Assembly (NCBI GenBank): GCA_900548955.1
Contig: URMQ01000082.1
Span: forward strand, 1 to 6,938
Source of the DNA: an uncultured Eggerthella sp.
GTDB lineage: Bacteria > Actinomycetota > Coriobacteriia > Coriobacteriales > Eggerthellaceae
Direction: 5' to 3'
DNA: 6,938 bases
Each line of letters begins with the position of its first letter. Position 1 is the first letter of the stretch. A program made the translations under genes and the position numbers. Below, piece after piece: positions 1-6,938 of this stretch. Under the pieces are notes generated by a model. It had not been told where the DNA came from. It was given only the letters and a program-made list of their open reading frames with translations, and did not search any database.

Positions 1-39
1 AGCTGGGCTGCATACCAGGCAGCACTTCAGAATCATGAC
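1..39 (-). other. Region after rarA, possibly the first codons of another gene
   Basis: Only 39 bp follow the rarA stop. On the minus strand an ATG at 36-34 stays open for 12 codons to the window edge and has AGGATGG 8 nt upstream, inside the last rarA codons. Another frame (GTG at 24) is also open and gives a more ordinary composition. Both are too short to identify. A 5-bp inverted repeat (7-11 with 19-23) has no following T-tract, so it is not a convincing terminator. A closely spaced co-directional gene is possible but not shown. Confidence 0.15.
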
Positions 40-1341
40 TTATTCCATCCTATCACGCAAAGTGGCATCTATACGATAACGTTCCCAACCTCGCTGTCCA
101 GGTGTAAAAAAAACTCCTCGTTCTAGACCATCAGGCAAATATTGTTGCGAAACATATCCAGCAGGATAGGCATGAGGATACAGGTAGTCGGGATATTCAT
201 CCGATCCCGGACGATGCCTATCACGAAGATGATCAGGTACTGGGCGAAGCGGCCCTTTTCTAACCTCTTCAAGGGCTTTTGCTAATCCTTCATATGAAGC
301 ATTAGATTTTGGTGCAAGCGCCATATATACCGCTGCTTGAGCAAGATTTAAGCGACATTCAGGATACCCAATAACCTCAGCAGCCCTGAAAGCAGCCTCG
401 CCAATTAAAACTGCCTGAGGATCTGCGTTGCCAATATCTTCTGCGGCAAATATAAAGATACGTCGGGCAATAAATTTCGGATCTTCTCCGCCATCAATCA
501 TTCGAGCAAGCCAATATAGAGCTGCATCAGGATCCGAACCACGCATGGACTTAATGAAAGCAGAAATCACATCGTAGTGCATGTCCTGGTTTTTATCATA
601 AGGAAGTGCACGTTGCGGAACAGCACTATGAACCATTTCATCAGTGATTATTGTTTCATGTTGAGCTTTTGCTAAATCAGCACTAAGCGATAGCGTATTA
701 AGGGCACTACGCGCATCGCCTCCAGCAAGAATTAAAAGGGCTTCTCGCGCCTTATCATCAAGAGAAAATTCTCCTTTAAGTCCCTGTTCGCTACTTAGTG
801 CATGATCCAATATTCGAGAAATTGCGTCATCGTTTAAACGATGAAGTTCAACAACACGAGAACGAGAAATTAAAGCTGAGTTAACTTCAAAAAAGGGATT
901 TTCTGTTGTCGCTCCAATTAGCACCACAACACCATCTTCCACCGCATGAAGAAGCGCATCTTGTTGAGCTCTATTAAAACGGTGAATCTCATCAACGAAC
1001 AAGATGGTTCGAATGCCAAGATTAATTAAACGACTATCAGCTTCTTTGATTTCGCGTCGTAAATCTGAAACCGTACCACCAATGGCAGACACTTCAACAA
1101 AATGAGCATGGGTACTTTCGGCAATAACGTGCGCAAGCGAAGTTTTGCCCGTACCAGCAGGACCATACAGAATAACTGAAGAAAGCGTGTCGTTTACAAT
1201 AGCGCTGCGAAGCCACGTGCCCTCACCTACCGCATCTTCTTGACCTATAAGTTCATCTAAGACTTGAGGACGCATGCGAACCGCAAGAGGAGCATGAGCC
1301 TTGCGCGTTTGATTTTCTATGTCGCTAAATAAGGTTTCCAT
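40..1341 (-). CDS. rarA: Replication-associated recombination protein A (RarA/MgsA), AAA+ ATPase
   Basis: This 433-residue protein belongs to the RarA/MgsA/WRNIP1 family, cytoplasmic AAA+ ATPases related to clamp-loader subunits that act at stalled replication forks and ssDNA gaps. Seen in the sequence: the family N-terminus (PLAVRMRP, 18-25, then LDELIGQ), Walker A GPAGTGKT (60-67), Walker B with the family signature VDEIHRFN (116-123), sensor 1 GATTENP (143-149), the arginine-finger region ISRSR (158-162), and sensor 2 GGDARSALN (207-215). The MgsA C-terminal domain follows, with KSMRGSDPDAALYWLARM (264-281), AAEDIGNADP (299-308), RPVPDHLRD (366-374) and YLPDGLERGVFF (401-412). The length is normal for the family and nothing is broken. 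The ATG at 1341 is the only possible start, because an in-frame TAG lies nine codons upstream with no ATG, GTG or TTG between. The Shine-Dalgarno is oddly far away (19 nt). The gene follows addA in the same direction after 157 bp and may be co-transcribed with it. Family assignment is very secure; the exact role in this organism is inferred. Confidence 0.96.
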   Translation of the reverse strand: METLFSDIENQTRKAHAPLAVRMRPQVLDELIGQEDAVGEGTWLRSAIVNDTLSSVILYGPAGTGKTSLAHVIAESTHAHFVEVSAIGGTVSDLRREIKEADSRLINLGIRTILFVDEIHRFNRAQQDALLHAVEDGVVVLIGATTENPFFEVNSALISRSRVVELHRLNDDAISRILDHALSSEQGLKGEFSLDDKAREALLILAGGDARSALNTLSLSADLAKAQHETIITDEMVHSAVPQRALPYDKNQDMHYDVISAFIKSMRGSDPDAALYWLARMIDGGEDPKFIARRIFIFAAEDIGNADPQAVLIGEAAFRAAEVIGYPECRLNLAQAAVYMALAPKSNASYEGLAKALEEVRKGPLRPVPDHLRDRHRPGSDEYPDYLYPHAYPAGYVSQQYLPDGLERGVFFTPGQRGWERYRIDATLRDRME

Positions 1342-1345
1342 GGTT

Positions 1346-1355
1346 TTAGCGCTAA
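1346..1355. repeat. 10-bp perfect palindrome between ribosome site and rarA start
   Basis: TTAGCGCTAA reads the same on both strands. With one G-A mismatch the symmetry extends to 16 bp on the minus strand (GTGTTAGCGCTAAAAC). There is no natural loop, so as RNA it would only form a weak hairpin; as DNA it looks like a small dimer-binding operator. A perfect 10-mer palindrome can arise by chance, so the functional reading is an inference based on its position. Confidence 0.4.
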
Positions 1356-1360
1356 CACGT

Positions 1361-1367
1361 CCCTCCT
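1361..1367 (-). promoter_or_regulatory. Likely Shine-Dalgarno of rarA, with unusually long spacing
   Basis: The minus strand reads AGGAGGG, a strong ribosome-binding sequence and the only one in the leader, but 19 nt separate it from the rarA ATG at 1341 instead of the usual 5-9. No ATG, GTG or TTG in the rarA frame lies closer. A GTG at the right distance is out of frame (17 nt before the ATG). A 10-bp palindrome occupies the spacer. Either the spacer is folded or bound in the mRNA, or the ATG is used with little help from this site. Confidence 0.5.
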
Positions 1368-1371
1368 AATG

Positions 1372-1377
1372 CTTATA
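1372..1377 (-). promoter_or_regulatory. Weak candidate -10 element for rarA
   Basis: The minus strand reads TATAAG (5 of 6 matches to TATAAT) just upstream of the AGGAGGG. No acceptable -35 hexamer lies 16-18 bp further upstream. Transcription from here would start at or inside the Shine-Dalgarno, which argues against it as the main rarA promoter unless the message is nearly leaderless. I list it only as the best match in the gap; readthrough from addBA is an equally good explanation of rarA expression. Confidence 0.15.
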
Positions 1378-1410
1378 ATCAACCCAACCCAAGCAAATGT
1401 AGCAACGCTT

Positions 1411-1451
1411 TTCTTGAATCCAGAAAGCAAACATTCTTGTATCCAGAAAGC
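1411..1451. repeat. Two 18-bp direct repeats upstream of rarA (operator-like)
   Basis: Plus-strand copies TTCTTGAATCCAGAAAGC (1411-1428) and TTCTTGTATCCAGAAAGC (1434-1451) differ at one base and are 5 bp apart, giving a 23-bp period, about two helical turns. The first copy contains a 15-bp dyad, TTCTTGAATCCAGAA, with only one mismatched pair around a central base; in the second copy the substitution breaks one further pair. The repeats lie in the 157-bp gap between addA and rarA, 70-110 bp before the rarA start, a plausible place for a regulator to bind. No known box was recognised, and it does not fit a LexA site. The repeat is certain; the regulatory role is inferred. Confidence 0.6.
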
Positions 1452-1498
1452 CAACTTGCACAACATCAAGAATAACCACAAGCGTAATTTTACTTACT

Positions 1499-4400
1499 TT
1501 AAGCCAAGTACCTTTGATAAATCATTGATTCCAAATAAGAAAGTTGGCTTGATTCAAATTCGTATTCTTGGATTTGGGGCTGACAAGGATACATTGGATC
1601 TTCCTGCTCAACACGAACAAAACAAGCCTTAATGCTCGTAAAACCTTGCTTGAGTAATGCGAATGCATAACACTGAGCTTGAAGAAGATGCTTATGGTAA
1701 ATTTCCTGGGGTAATTCTAAGGGAGAGCCACCTGTTTTGTAGTCAATCAGATAAGCTTTCCTTGTATCTTCTGGCTGATTTAATACCTCTTCATATGGGA
1801 AATCGCAAGCTAATCCATCAATTTCTCCTTCTAGGAACTGCACATTATCAACCCCAAACGAAACCATGAAAGGAACTTCAGCATAACGATAAGGATAAGA
1901 GGCAAACTTATGAGCACAGTCACTTGCAAACCACAAATCGAGTGCACAATGCAGCCGTGCTTGCTGCTGGGTCGATAAAGAATACGTAGAGCATTGCGAT
2001 TGTACAACTATAGAACTTGGAACTTGAAGCTTTCCTTCCGTGGATTCATCGATAGCCCTTTGCGCCAACCTATGAAATGCACTGCCTAGAGCTGTAGCAT
2101 CATCTTCCGTGGATAATGAAACACTAAATTGATTATCACCAGTATCAAAAGCAACGGGTTCACTGCTTTGAAGCAAAGGGTTGACTCCTTGATGGCACGG
2201 ATCATTAGTTTCCGTGGTTTGTGCATGTTCGCTGCTACCAAGAGAAGAATACGAGCAAACTTCGGAATGACTCCATGAAACTGGCTCAGCAAAAAGAGCT
2301 GGTTGAGGAGGAAAACCAGGAATCAAGAAATCTTTTGGTGAACCAACAAATTCATCTGTAGTATTCGACTTTGAAAAGCGGCAATCATTCACATCAAAAG
2401 AAAAATAAGACTCAAGCGGATGATTATCTTCAAAAGCGTTATCAACCACGTTGAATTCCAAACACATCGGAGCTGATCCGCCGTAATCTATATATTGCCG
2501 AGGAGCCGAAGCACTTGCTTGCCAATGCAGCGCGGTATACAGATCTTCTAAGATGCCTTTATTCGTATAATCAGGTTCTTTTTTCCCGCGATAAGCAATG
2601 CCAACAAACAGAGATTTACTTGCTCGAGTAAGCGCAACATACAACAATCGACGTGCTTCAGACAGTTCTTGAGCAGCTATACAAGCTTCCAAAGCACGTG
2701 GTTGGAACTGAGAAGAAGCATTAAGAACTTCTTCGGCCGTACCTTCCATTGGCTCCAAATATTCTTTTAATGACTTAATTAATAGCCTAAACGATTCAAG
2801 TTCTTTCGGCTTAACATAACCAAACGTCTTACCAGATATATTTTCAACTAAAAACGATCCCGTCCATGAATCCAAACGAAGTTCCGCAACAGCAACGTGA
2901 GGAAATTCCAATCCCTTACTTGCGTGAATAGTCATTATCCTGATGAAATTACCTGATTCATTTGATAAAGAACCCGGAGCAATTTTTAACGTTTCACAAT
3001 CATCAATGAACTGCTGGACACTTCGCTCAAGCCCTAAACCTAACTTTTCAATATCGTTTATCATGCGAAGTGCTTTATAAACATTGCCAACAATGGCTTG
3101 TGCCTCTGCATCACCTTGGCTATCTAAGCGAATAAACCAACCGCTTGCTCGGCAGGCTTCAAGAACGCCCGCAGCTAAACCTCCACGAGCCACCATCTCA
3201 CGAGCCGCCTTTAGCGTACCATGAGCAAAATCAAGAGAATCCTTTTCACCGTCCGATAAGCAAGAAAGCCCGCGTTCACGTTCCCATGACACAAAACCAG
3301 CAGAAAGTGCTCTTCGATGAGGCTTTCCTTCCCTATCGAATTGAGTTGCCAAATACAGTAGCGAATCATCATCGATAGCAAATAACGGCGAGCTGAGCAC
3401 CTGATACAAAGCAGCATCATTGAGAGGATTAGCAAAATAAGAAGTAAGCGACTTAATTAGGTCCACCTCATACGCAGCCGAAAACGTAGATCCACCCGAA
3501 ACTAAACTTTGAAATCCAAAATCTCGTAATGCCTGCGCATATATGTCAACGTTACTCATGCTTCCAAGCAAAAGAGTCATATCTGAAGGAGAAACCCCCG
3601 CATCTTGCAATTCCGCAAAATGCTGAGCAATTCTTCGCGCACAAGCTACACGACCGCCTGATACGCCAGGGCCCTCTGTTGGACAATCATAAAGTGCTGC
3701 AGAAATTCGTGGTCTGTTTTCAAACGTCTCATCAAGCTGATCGTTCACCTTACCCTTCGGCTGCAGCGATAAGAATCTCTCTCCAAAGACGTGAGCCTGC
3801 GAGAAAATAGCATCGACAAACGACAAAACGTCTGCGTGGCTTCTAAAGTTATCAGGCAAGTTAACGAATACTGATTCATTGGAACTTGAAGCAAGCATGC
3901 TCTGATAGGAATAAAAAACACCAACATCTGCGCCACGAAAACGATAAATACTTTGCTGAGCATCACCAACAGTGCATACATTAGTAAACCCTGACTGAGC
4001 AATTTGAGAAAAAATAGCCACTTGAAGCTCATCAGTATCTTGGAATTCATCAATCATTATCAGACGAAATTGGTCTCTATAAGACGATGCAATATTGGGA
4101 TGAGTCTTCAGTGCCTGATACGTTAATCGAAGAAGATCTGTGTTATCTAAATAGGCAGGTTTTTTCAACTCCTGAAAAACTTCGTATACCCGTTTTGCAA
4201 TAGCAACAATGTTTCGTTGCTCTTTGGCGGCAAACGCTGCTTCAACTTTACAAGCTAATTCTGCGTAAGTTTGACGATACTGGGCAAAAAATGCAGGATC
4301 GCTTTCTTTTACACGATATTTTGGGCTTGTTTTAGGAAATGTAAAAAAAACTGAGGCAAAAGACGAGTTAAGCGATGGTTCATCAAACGAAGTAGCAACC

Positions 4401-5218
4401 CCATTTTCTAGATACGTTTGCGCACGATTAAGTGCAGATTCACAAGCTTCTAAGTGTTTTGCATCTGTTTTAGTAGGTTTTGAAAGAGTTGAAGAAACCT
4501 CAACGAACTGTTGTCCTAACTCAATCATCTGACGCAAAATTTCTGAAGGATTACCTTCAATAGGCGGAAGCTGCAAAGAATCGAACCCATTAGGAACCGC
4601 TAAAACCTTGTTGGTAAGCGTAGTAACATAATCTTGAATGCTTGACCCATTAGCGCCATACGAAACAATACCTACCGAATGAATATAGTCTTTTAAAGAG
4701 GTATTATTCGACTGGTTTATTTCAAAGATTACCTGGTCAAATGCTTGTTCTTTTAAACGATTAGCTTCGGTGTCCGATAGCACTTGGAAATTAGGATCAA
4801 TACCCAACTCCAAAGAATGTTCGCGCAAAATACGAGAACACATACCATGAATAGTGGAAATCCAAGCATCATCAACTTTTAAAGCTTGCGAAGTTAATCC
4901 AAGCTCTAAAAGCTTCGATTTTATGCGCGATTTTAATTCAGCAGCTGCTTTTTTTGTAAAAGTAATAGCTAAAACTTCATCAATGTTCTGGGCAAACGGC
5001 GCACCCGAATGAGAGCTAGAAGGCTCTTCAACTGTATCCGCAGAACTTGTACGGTTCGATCTATCCAATACAGAACAAACGGGTTCGGTAAGCGCATAGG
5101 CAATGCGTTGAGTTAAGGTAAAAGTTTTTCCACTTCCAGCCCCTGCAGATACCATTAAAGGCTTATCAAGGGTGGTTATGATGCGACGCTGACCGGGCGT
5201 ACACGTATCTAAATTCAT
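1499..5218 (-). CDS. addA: ATP-dependent helicase/nuclease subunit A (AddA-type, UvrD-like helicase with PD-(D/E)XK nuclease)
   Basis: This 1239-residue protein is the motor subunit of an AddAB-type enzyme, which unwinds and resects double-strand DNA ends for RecA loading. It is close to the usual AddA length (about 1230). SF1A motifs appear in order: Q motif TPGQRRI (7-13), Walker A SAGAGSGKT (24-32), Ia ITFTKKAAAEL (85-95), Ib STIHGMCSRIL (121-131), Walker B IDEFQDT (389-395), III GDAQQSIYRFRGA (418-430), IV DNFRS (456-460), V TIHASKGLEFP (763-773) and VI EARRLLYVALTRA (854-866). The C-terminal RecB-like nuclease keeps GSAFH (1045-1049), EID (1132-1134), DYK (1159-1161) and QAQCY (1180-1184), so both activities look intact. 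A Ser/Thr-rich insertion (about 45-78) separates Walker A from Ia, and a poorly conserved linker (about 955-1040) precedes the nuclease. The ATG start overlaps the addB stop (ATGA) and has an AGGAGG 5 nt upstream. PcrA/UvrD is excluded by the nuclease domain. An AdnAB-like naming is possible, but the Fe-S nuclease in the partner favours AddAB. Confidence 0.93.
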   Translation of the reverse strand: MNLDTCTPGQRRIITTLDKPLMVSAGAGSGKTFTLTQRIAYALTEPVCSVLDRSNRTSSADTVEEPSSSHSGAPFAQNIDEVLAITFTKKAAAELKSRIKSKLLELGLTSQALKVDDAWISTIHGMCSRILREHSLELGIDPNFQVLSDTEANRLKEQAFDQVIFEINQSNNTSLKDYIHSVGIVSYGANGSSIQDYVTTLTNKVLAVPNGFDSLQLPPIEGNPSEILRQMIELGQQFVEVSSTLSKPTKTDAKHLEACESALNRAQTYLENGVATSFDEPSLNSSFASVFFTFPKTSPKYRVKESDPAFFAQYRQTYAELACKVEAAFAAKEQRNIVAIAKRVYEVFQELKKPAYLDNTDLLRLTYQALKTHPNIASSYRDQFRLIMIDEFQDTDELQVAIFSQIAQSGFTNVCTVGDAQQSIYRFRGADVGVFYSYQSMLASSSNESVFVNLPDNFRSHADVLSFVDAIFSQAHVFGERFLSLQPKGKVNDQLDETFENRPRISAALYDCPTEGPGVSGGRVACARRIAQHFAELQDAGVSPSDMTLLLGSMSNVDIYAQALRDFGFQSLVSGGSTFSAAYEVDLIKSLTSYFANPLNDAALYQVLSSPLFAIDDDSLLYLATQFDREGKPHRRALSAGFVSWERERGLSCLSDGEKDSLDFAHGTLKAAREMVARGGLAAGVLEACRASGWFIRLDSQGDAEAQAIVGNVYKALRMINDIEKLGLGLERSVQQFIDDCETLKIAPGSLSNESGNFIRIMTIHASKGLEFPHVAVAELRLDSWTGSFLVENISGKTFGYVKPKELESFRLLIKSLKEYLEPMEGTAEEVLNASSQFQPRALEACIAAQELSEARRLLYVALTRASKSLFVGIAYRGKKEPDYTNKGILEDLYTALHWQASASAPRQYIDYGGSAPMCLEFNVVDNAFEDNHPLESYFSFDVNDCRFSKSNTTDEFVGSPKDFLIPGFPPQPALFAEPVSWSHSEVCSYSSLGSSEHAQTTETNDPCHQGVNPLLQSSEPVAFDTGDNQFSVSLSTEDDATALGSAFHRLAQRAIDESTEGKLQVPSSIVVQSQCSTYSLSTQQQARLHCALDLWFASDCAHKFASYPYRYAEVPFMVSFGVDNVQFLEGEIDGLACDFPYEEVLNQPEDTRKAYLIDYKTGGSPLELPQEIYHKHLLQAQCYAFALLKQGFTSIKACFVRVEQEDPMYPCQPQIQEYEFESSQLSYLESMIYQRYLA

Positions 5219-6938
5219 GAAAGCCTCCTAGGACACGTCGCTACAGGACAATACTTACAAGAATCTTTCGTTAAAGGCTTCTGCTCAATATTTCCGGCTT
5301 TCATTTCATCCAAACGGCGAGCAACATAGCCCTCAACCAAAGAAAGATACGAAACGAAATTGATTTTCACCGCACTGGCTCGACGAGCAAATCCCGTAAG
5401 ATCAAGAAATGAATCATCGTAAGAACCTGCAACCGAATTTCTATATTCCTGAGCACGATAGCTAAGATACAGCGCTCCAACAGGGCGTTCGGGCAAAAGA
5501 GTGCGAAGTGCCTGGGCGTATATAAGCGTCTGAATTTTATGAGGAACAGCTTCTTGAACTAATCCCTCAAATGAATTGCCCTCAACAGAATTGGACATCT
5601 CTTCGCTAGATTTATTCGGAACACCAGAACTTAAATTATCATTAGGAAAAGAATCAGGATCATAGCCTGCATCATGACCCGTAATACCGCCTTTATAATC
5701 AACAACAACATACTGACCAAGTGCAGCATTAACATCTATTCGGTCTATTCTGCCTCTAATGATAACTCCTGCATATTCGCAATTATCCTTAGGAGATATT
5801 ACGTATTCAGAATGCGCAGGCGAAAATTCTGGCATCAATCTACTTTGAACAAGAAGATTCGTAAGCAGTGTTTGCTTAAGCTTTTCAGCTTCCGCTTTTT
5901 CCATGGGAGTTACTGGAACATAACGCGTTGATTGAGAATCTGGCTGGAGTGTCAACTGTTTATCGAACACATCGCATAAGTACGACTGTGCTTGTTTGAG
6001 ATTATCTTCAGTAACACGCGCCTGACCGAGTACTGCAGGCAATGTTTTATAGAACTCATCAAACACGCTGTGAACAAACGTACCTTGTTCAAGTGGACCT
6101 AACTCTTCGTCTGGCGATTCAGGACGAAGTCTTTGCGAAACAAACCAACTATACGGACAGTTTACGTATTGCTCTATAGCAGAAGGAGACAAAACTAGCT
6201 TTTCGCGATCATACTGACCAATCCTTGATAAGAAGAGGTATTGATCCATTGAATCTGAGACACGACCACTAGATTGATGCTCGAGCTTAAGGGGTTCTTT
6301 GTGCGCAAAATAGCAATTAGCATTTTTGTCATACTGCAATTCACTTTGCCTCGTGGAATTGTTTTCCCAAAAGGCAGGAAGATCATCAATTTCTTCAAGC
6401 TCTTCATCGGAAACGCGATAACAAGCAACAAATTCATCCCATAAAAACGAAGGATAAATATCCTCATCCTCACCGGAGGTTAGCACACGTTGGCAAATGA
6501 ACGATTTAGTGGCAAGTGCCTTCACCTGTTCAAACCATGCTCGCTTGATTTGCAGCTGAGAAGATACCTGAGTAATTCCAAGCTTCCCCTCAAGCGTAGA
6601 AAGAGCATCGTGTCGCTCGTCTGCTGAATAATAACGTGAATCTAAATCACACAAATAGACATAATCGAAGGACTGACCAAAATAGTCCTTAGCCTTATCA
6701 GGGCTTACCATCAAAATCGTAAAATTAACGTTTTTGTTGTTCTGACTCTCAGTATCAACTACACAAGAGCTATCTATCGATATCCCATCAAGAGCAAAAT
6801 CAAATTCTCCGGGGCTTAAATGCCATACACGAGCCTGTTCATACACGCTACGAAGAGCAGAAATTGCACTACCCTGTTCATTTCTGTAGGCAGCGTCTTT
6901 TCCTGGAATTTCTGCTGCAACATCATAAAAATAATCCA
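5215..6938 (-). CDS. addB: AddB-type nuclease subunit, partial (N-terminus beyond the right window edge)
   Basis: This is the C-terminal 573 residues of an AddB/RexB-like partner of AddA. The frame stays open to position 6938, so the GTG at 6846, the first possible start, is internal. Family members are usually over 1000 residues, so about half is missing. Visible residues (numbered from the window edge) begin with a degenerate UvrD-like C-terminal motor region, including FDYVYLCDLDSRYYS (90-104), which resembles the inactivated motif V region of AddB. The nuclease follows: LSPSAIEQYVNCPYSWF (249-265), GTFVH (285-289), GRID (395-398), VDYK (412-415) and QTLIY (469-473). The terminal cysteines are CKYCPVATC (560-568), which with Cys260 form the expected 4Fe-4S ligands. 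The Cys spacing is C-x2-C-x4-C, one residue shorter than in B. subtilis AddB. About 45 acidic, Ser/Asn-rich residues (418-462) lie between DYK and QTLIY. The stop overlaps the addA start by ATGA. The Walker A region is outside the window, so motor activity cannot be judged. Confidence 0.85.
   Translation of the reverse strand, partial: DYFYDVAAEIPGKDAAYRNEQGSAISALRSVYEQARVWHLSPGEFDFALDGISIDSSCVVDTESQNNKNVNFTILMVSPDKAKDYFGQSFDYVYLCDLDSRYYSADERHDALSTLEGKLGITQVSSQLQIKRAWFEQVKALATKSFICQRVLTSGEDEDIYPSFLWDEFVACYRVSDEELEEIDDLPAFWENNSTRQSELQYDKNANCYFAHKEPLKLEHQSSGRVSDSMDQYLFLSRIGQYDREKLVLSPSAIEQYVNCPYSWFVSQRLRPESPDEELGPLEQGTFVHSVFDEFYKTLPAVLGQARVTEDNLKQAQSYLCDVFDKQLTLQPDSQSTRYVPVTPMEKAEAEKLKQTLLTNLLVQSRLMPEFSPAHSEYVISPKDNCEYAGVIIRGRIDRIDVNAALGQYVVVDYKGGITGHDAGYDPDSFPNDNLSSGVPNKSSEEMSNSVEGNSFEGLVQEAVPHKIQTLIYAQALRTLLPERPVGALYLSYRAQEYRNSVAGSYDDSFLDLTGFARRASAVKINFVSYLSLVEGYVARRLDEMKAGNIEQKPLTKDSCKYCPVATCPRRLS
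5224..5229 (-). promoter_or_regulatory. Shine-Dalgarno of addA inside the addB 3' end
   Basis: The minus strand reads AGGAGG, then CTTTC, then the ATG of addA: a perfect anti-16S match with a 5-nt spacer. It encodes part of the last residues of AddB (the Arg-Arg-Leu stretch). The addB stop and addA start share ATGA, so ribosomes finishing addB can reinitiate on addA. This supports equal expression of the two subunits and fixes the addA start. Confidence 0.93.

Noticed and set aside
7..23. Inverted repeat GCTGC/GCAGC after rarA as a terminator
   Set aside because: The stem is only 5 bp and no T-tract follows on the minus strand.
245..251. GAAGCGG, identical to the S. aureus Chi sequence recognised by its AddAB
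   Set aside because: Chi differs between species, the host is unknown, and a single 7-mer in a conserved coding region carries no evidence.
1481..1500. Short symmetry (GTAAAATTAC on the minus strand) just after the addA stop as a terminator
   Set aside because: The stem is four AT-rich pairs without a following T-tract, too weak to terminate.
1369..1632. Plus-strand open frame of 87 codons starting in the addA-rarA gap
   Set aside because: It has no ribosome site, its first half is made of the direct repeats and its second half is antisense to the conserved AddA C-terminus; its composition is not protein-like.
5043..5057. GAAC and GTTC half-sites resembling a LexA box
   Set aside because: The half-sites are 7 bp apart rather than 4 and lie inside the addA coding region.
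6844..6846. GTG as the start of the AddB gene
   Set aside because: The frame continues without a stop for 30 more codons to the window edge, and the family is far longer at its N-terminus, so this codon is internal.

Overview
The window carries three genes, all on the minus strand and reading from right to left: the C-terminal part of an AddB-type nuclease subunit (5215-6938, running off the right edge), a complete AddA-type helicase-nuclease (1499-5218), and a complete RarA/MgsA AAA+ ATPase (40-1341). The DNA looks moderately AT-rich (roughly 40-45% GC by eye). An AddAB-type rather than RecBCD-type enzyme, strong AGGAGG ribosome sites and the protein style suggest a Gram-positive bacterium. 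My best guess is a low-GC member of the Coriobacteriia (Atopobium-like), but this is an impression from the proteins, not a demonstrated placement.

Layout: the addB stop and addA start share an ATGA overlap behind a textbook Shine-Dalgarno, so the two subunits of the double-strand-break processing enzyme are translationally coupled. A 157-bp gap (1342-1498) separates addA from rarA. It has no convincing terminator, so rarA may be read through from addBA. The gap nevertheless holds operator-like structure: two 18-bp direct repeats (17/18 identical, 23-bp period), one of which is a near-perfect dyad, and a 10-bp perfect palindrome between an AGGAGGG and the rarA ATG. Only 39 bp lie beyond the rarA stop, too few to identify a neighbour.

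Functionally the cluster is a genome-maintenance module. AddAB resects double-strand ends to make a 3' tail for RecA. RarA acts at stalled forks and gaps. All helicase motifs and nuclease residues of AddA, and the nuclease and Fe-S residues of AddB, are visible, so both nuclease domains look active.

I do not see a new biological system here. The points worth a second look are the repeat/palindrome architecture before rarA, a shortened Cys spacing in the AddB iron-sulfur motif, and lineage-specific low-complexity insertions in both Add subunits.
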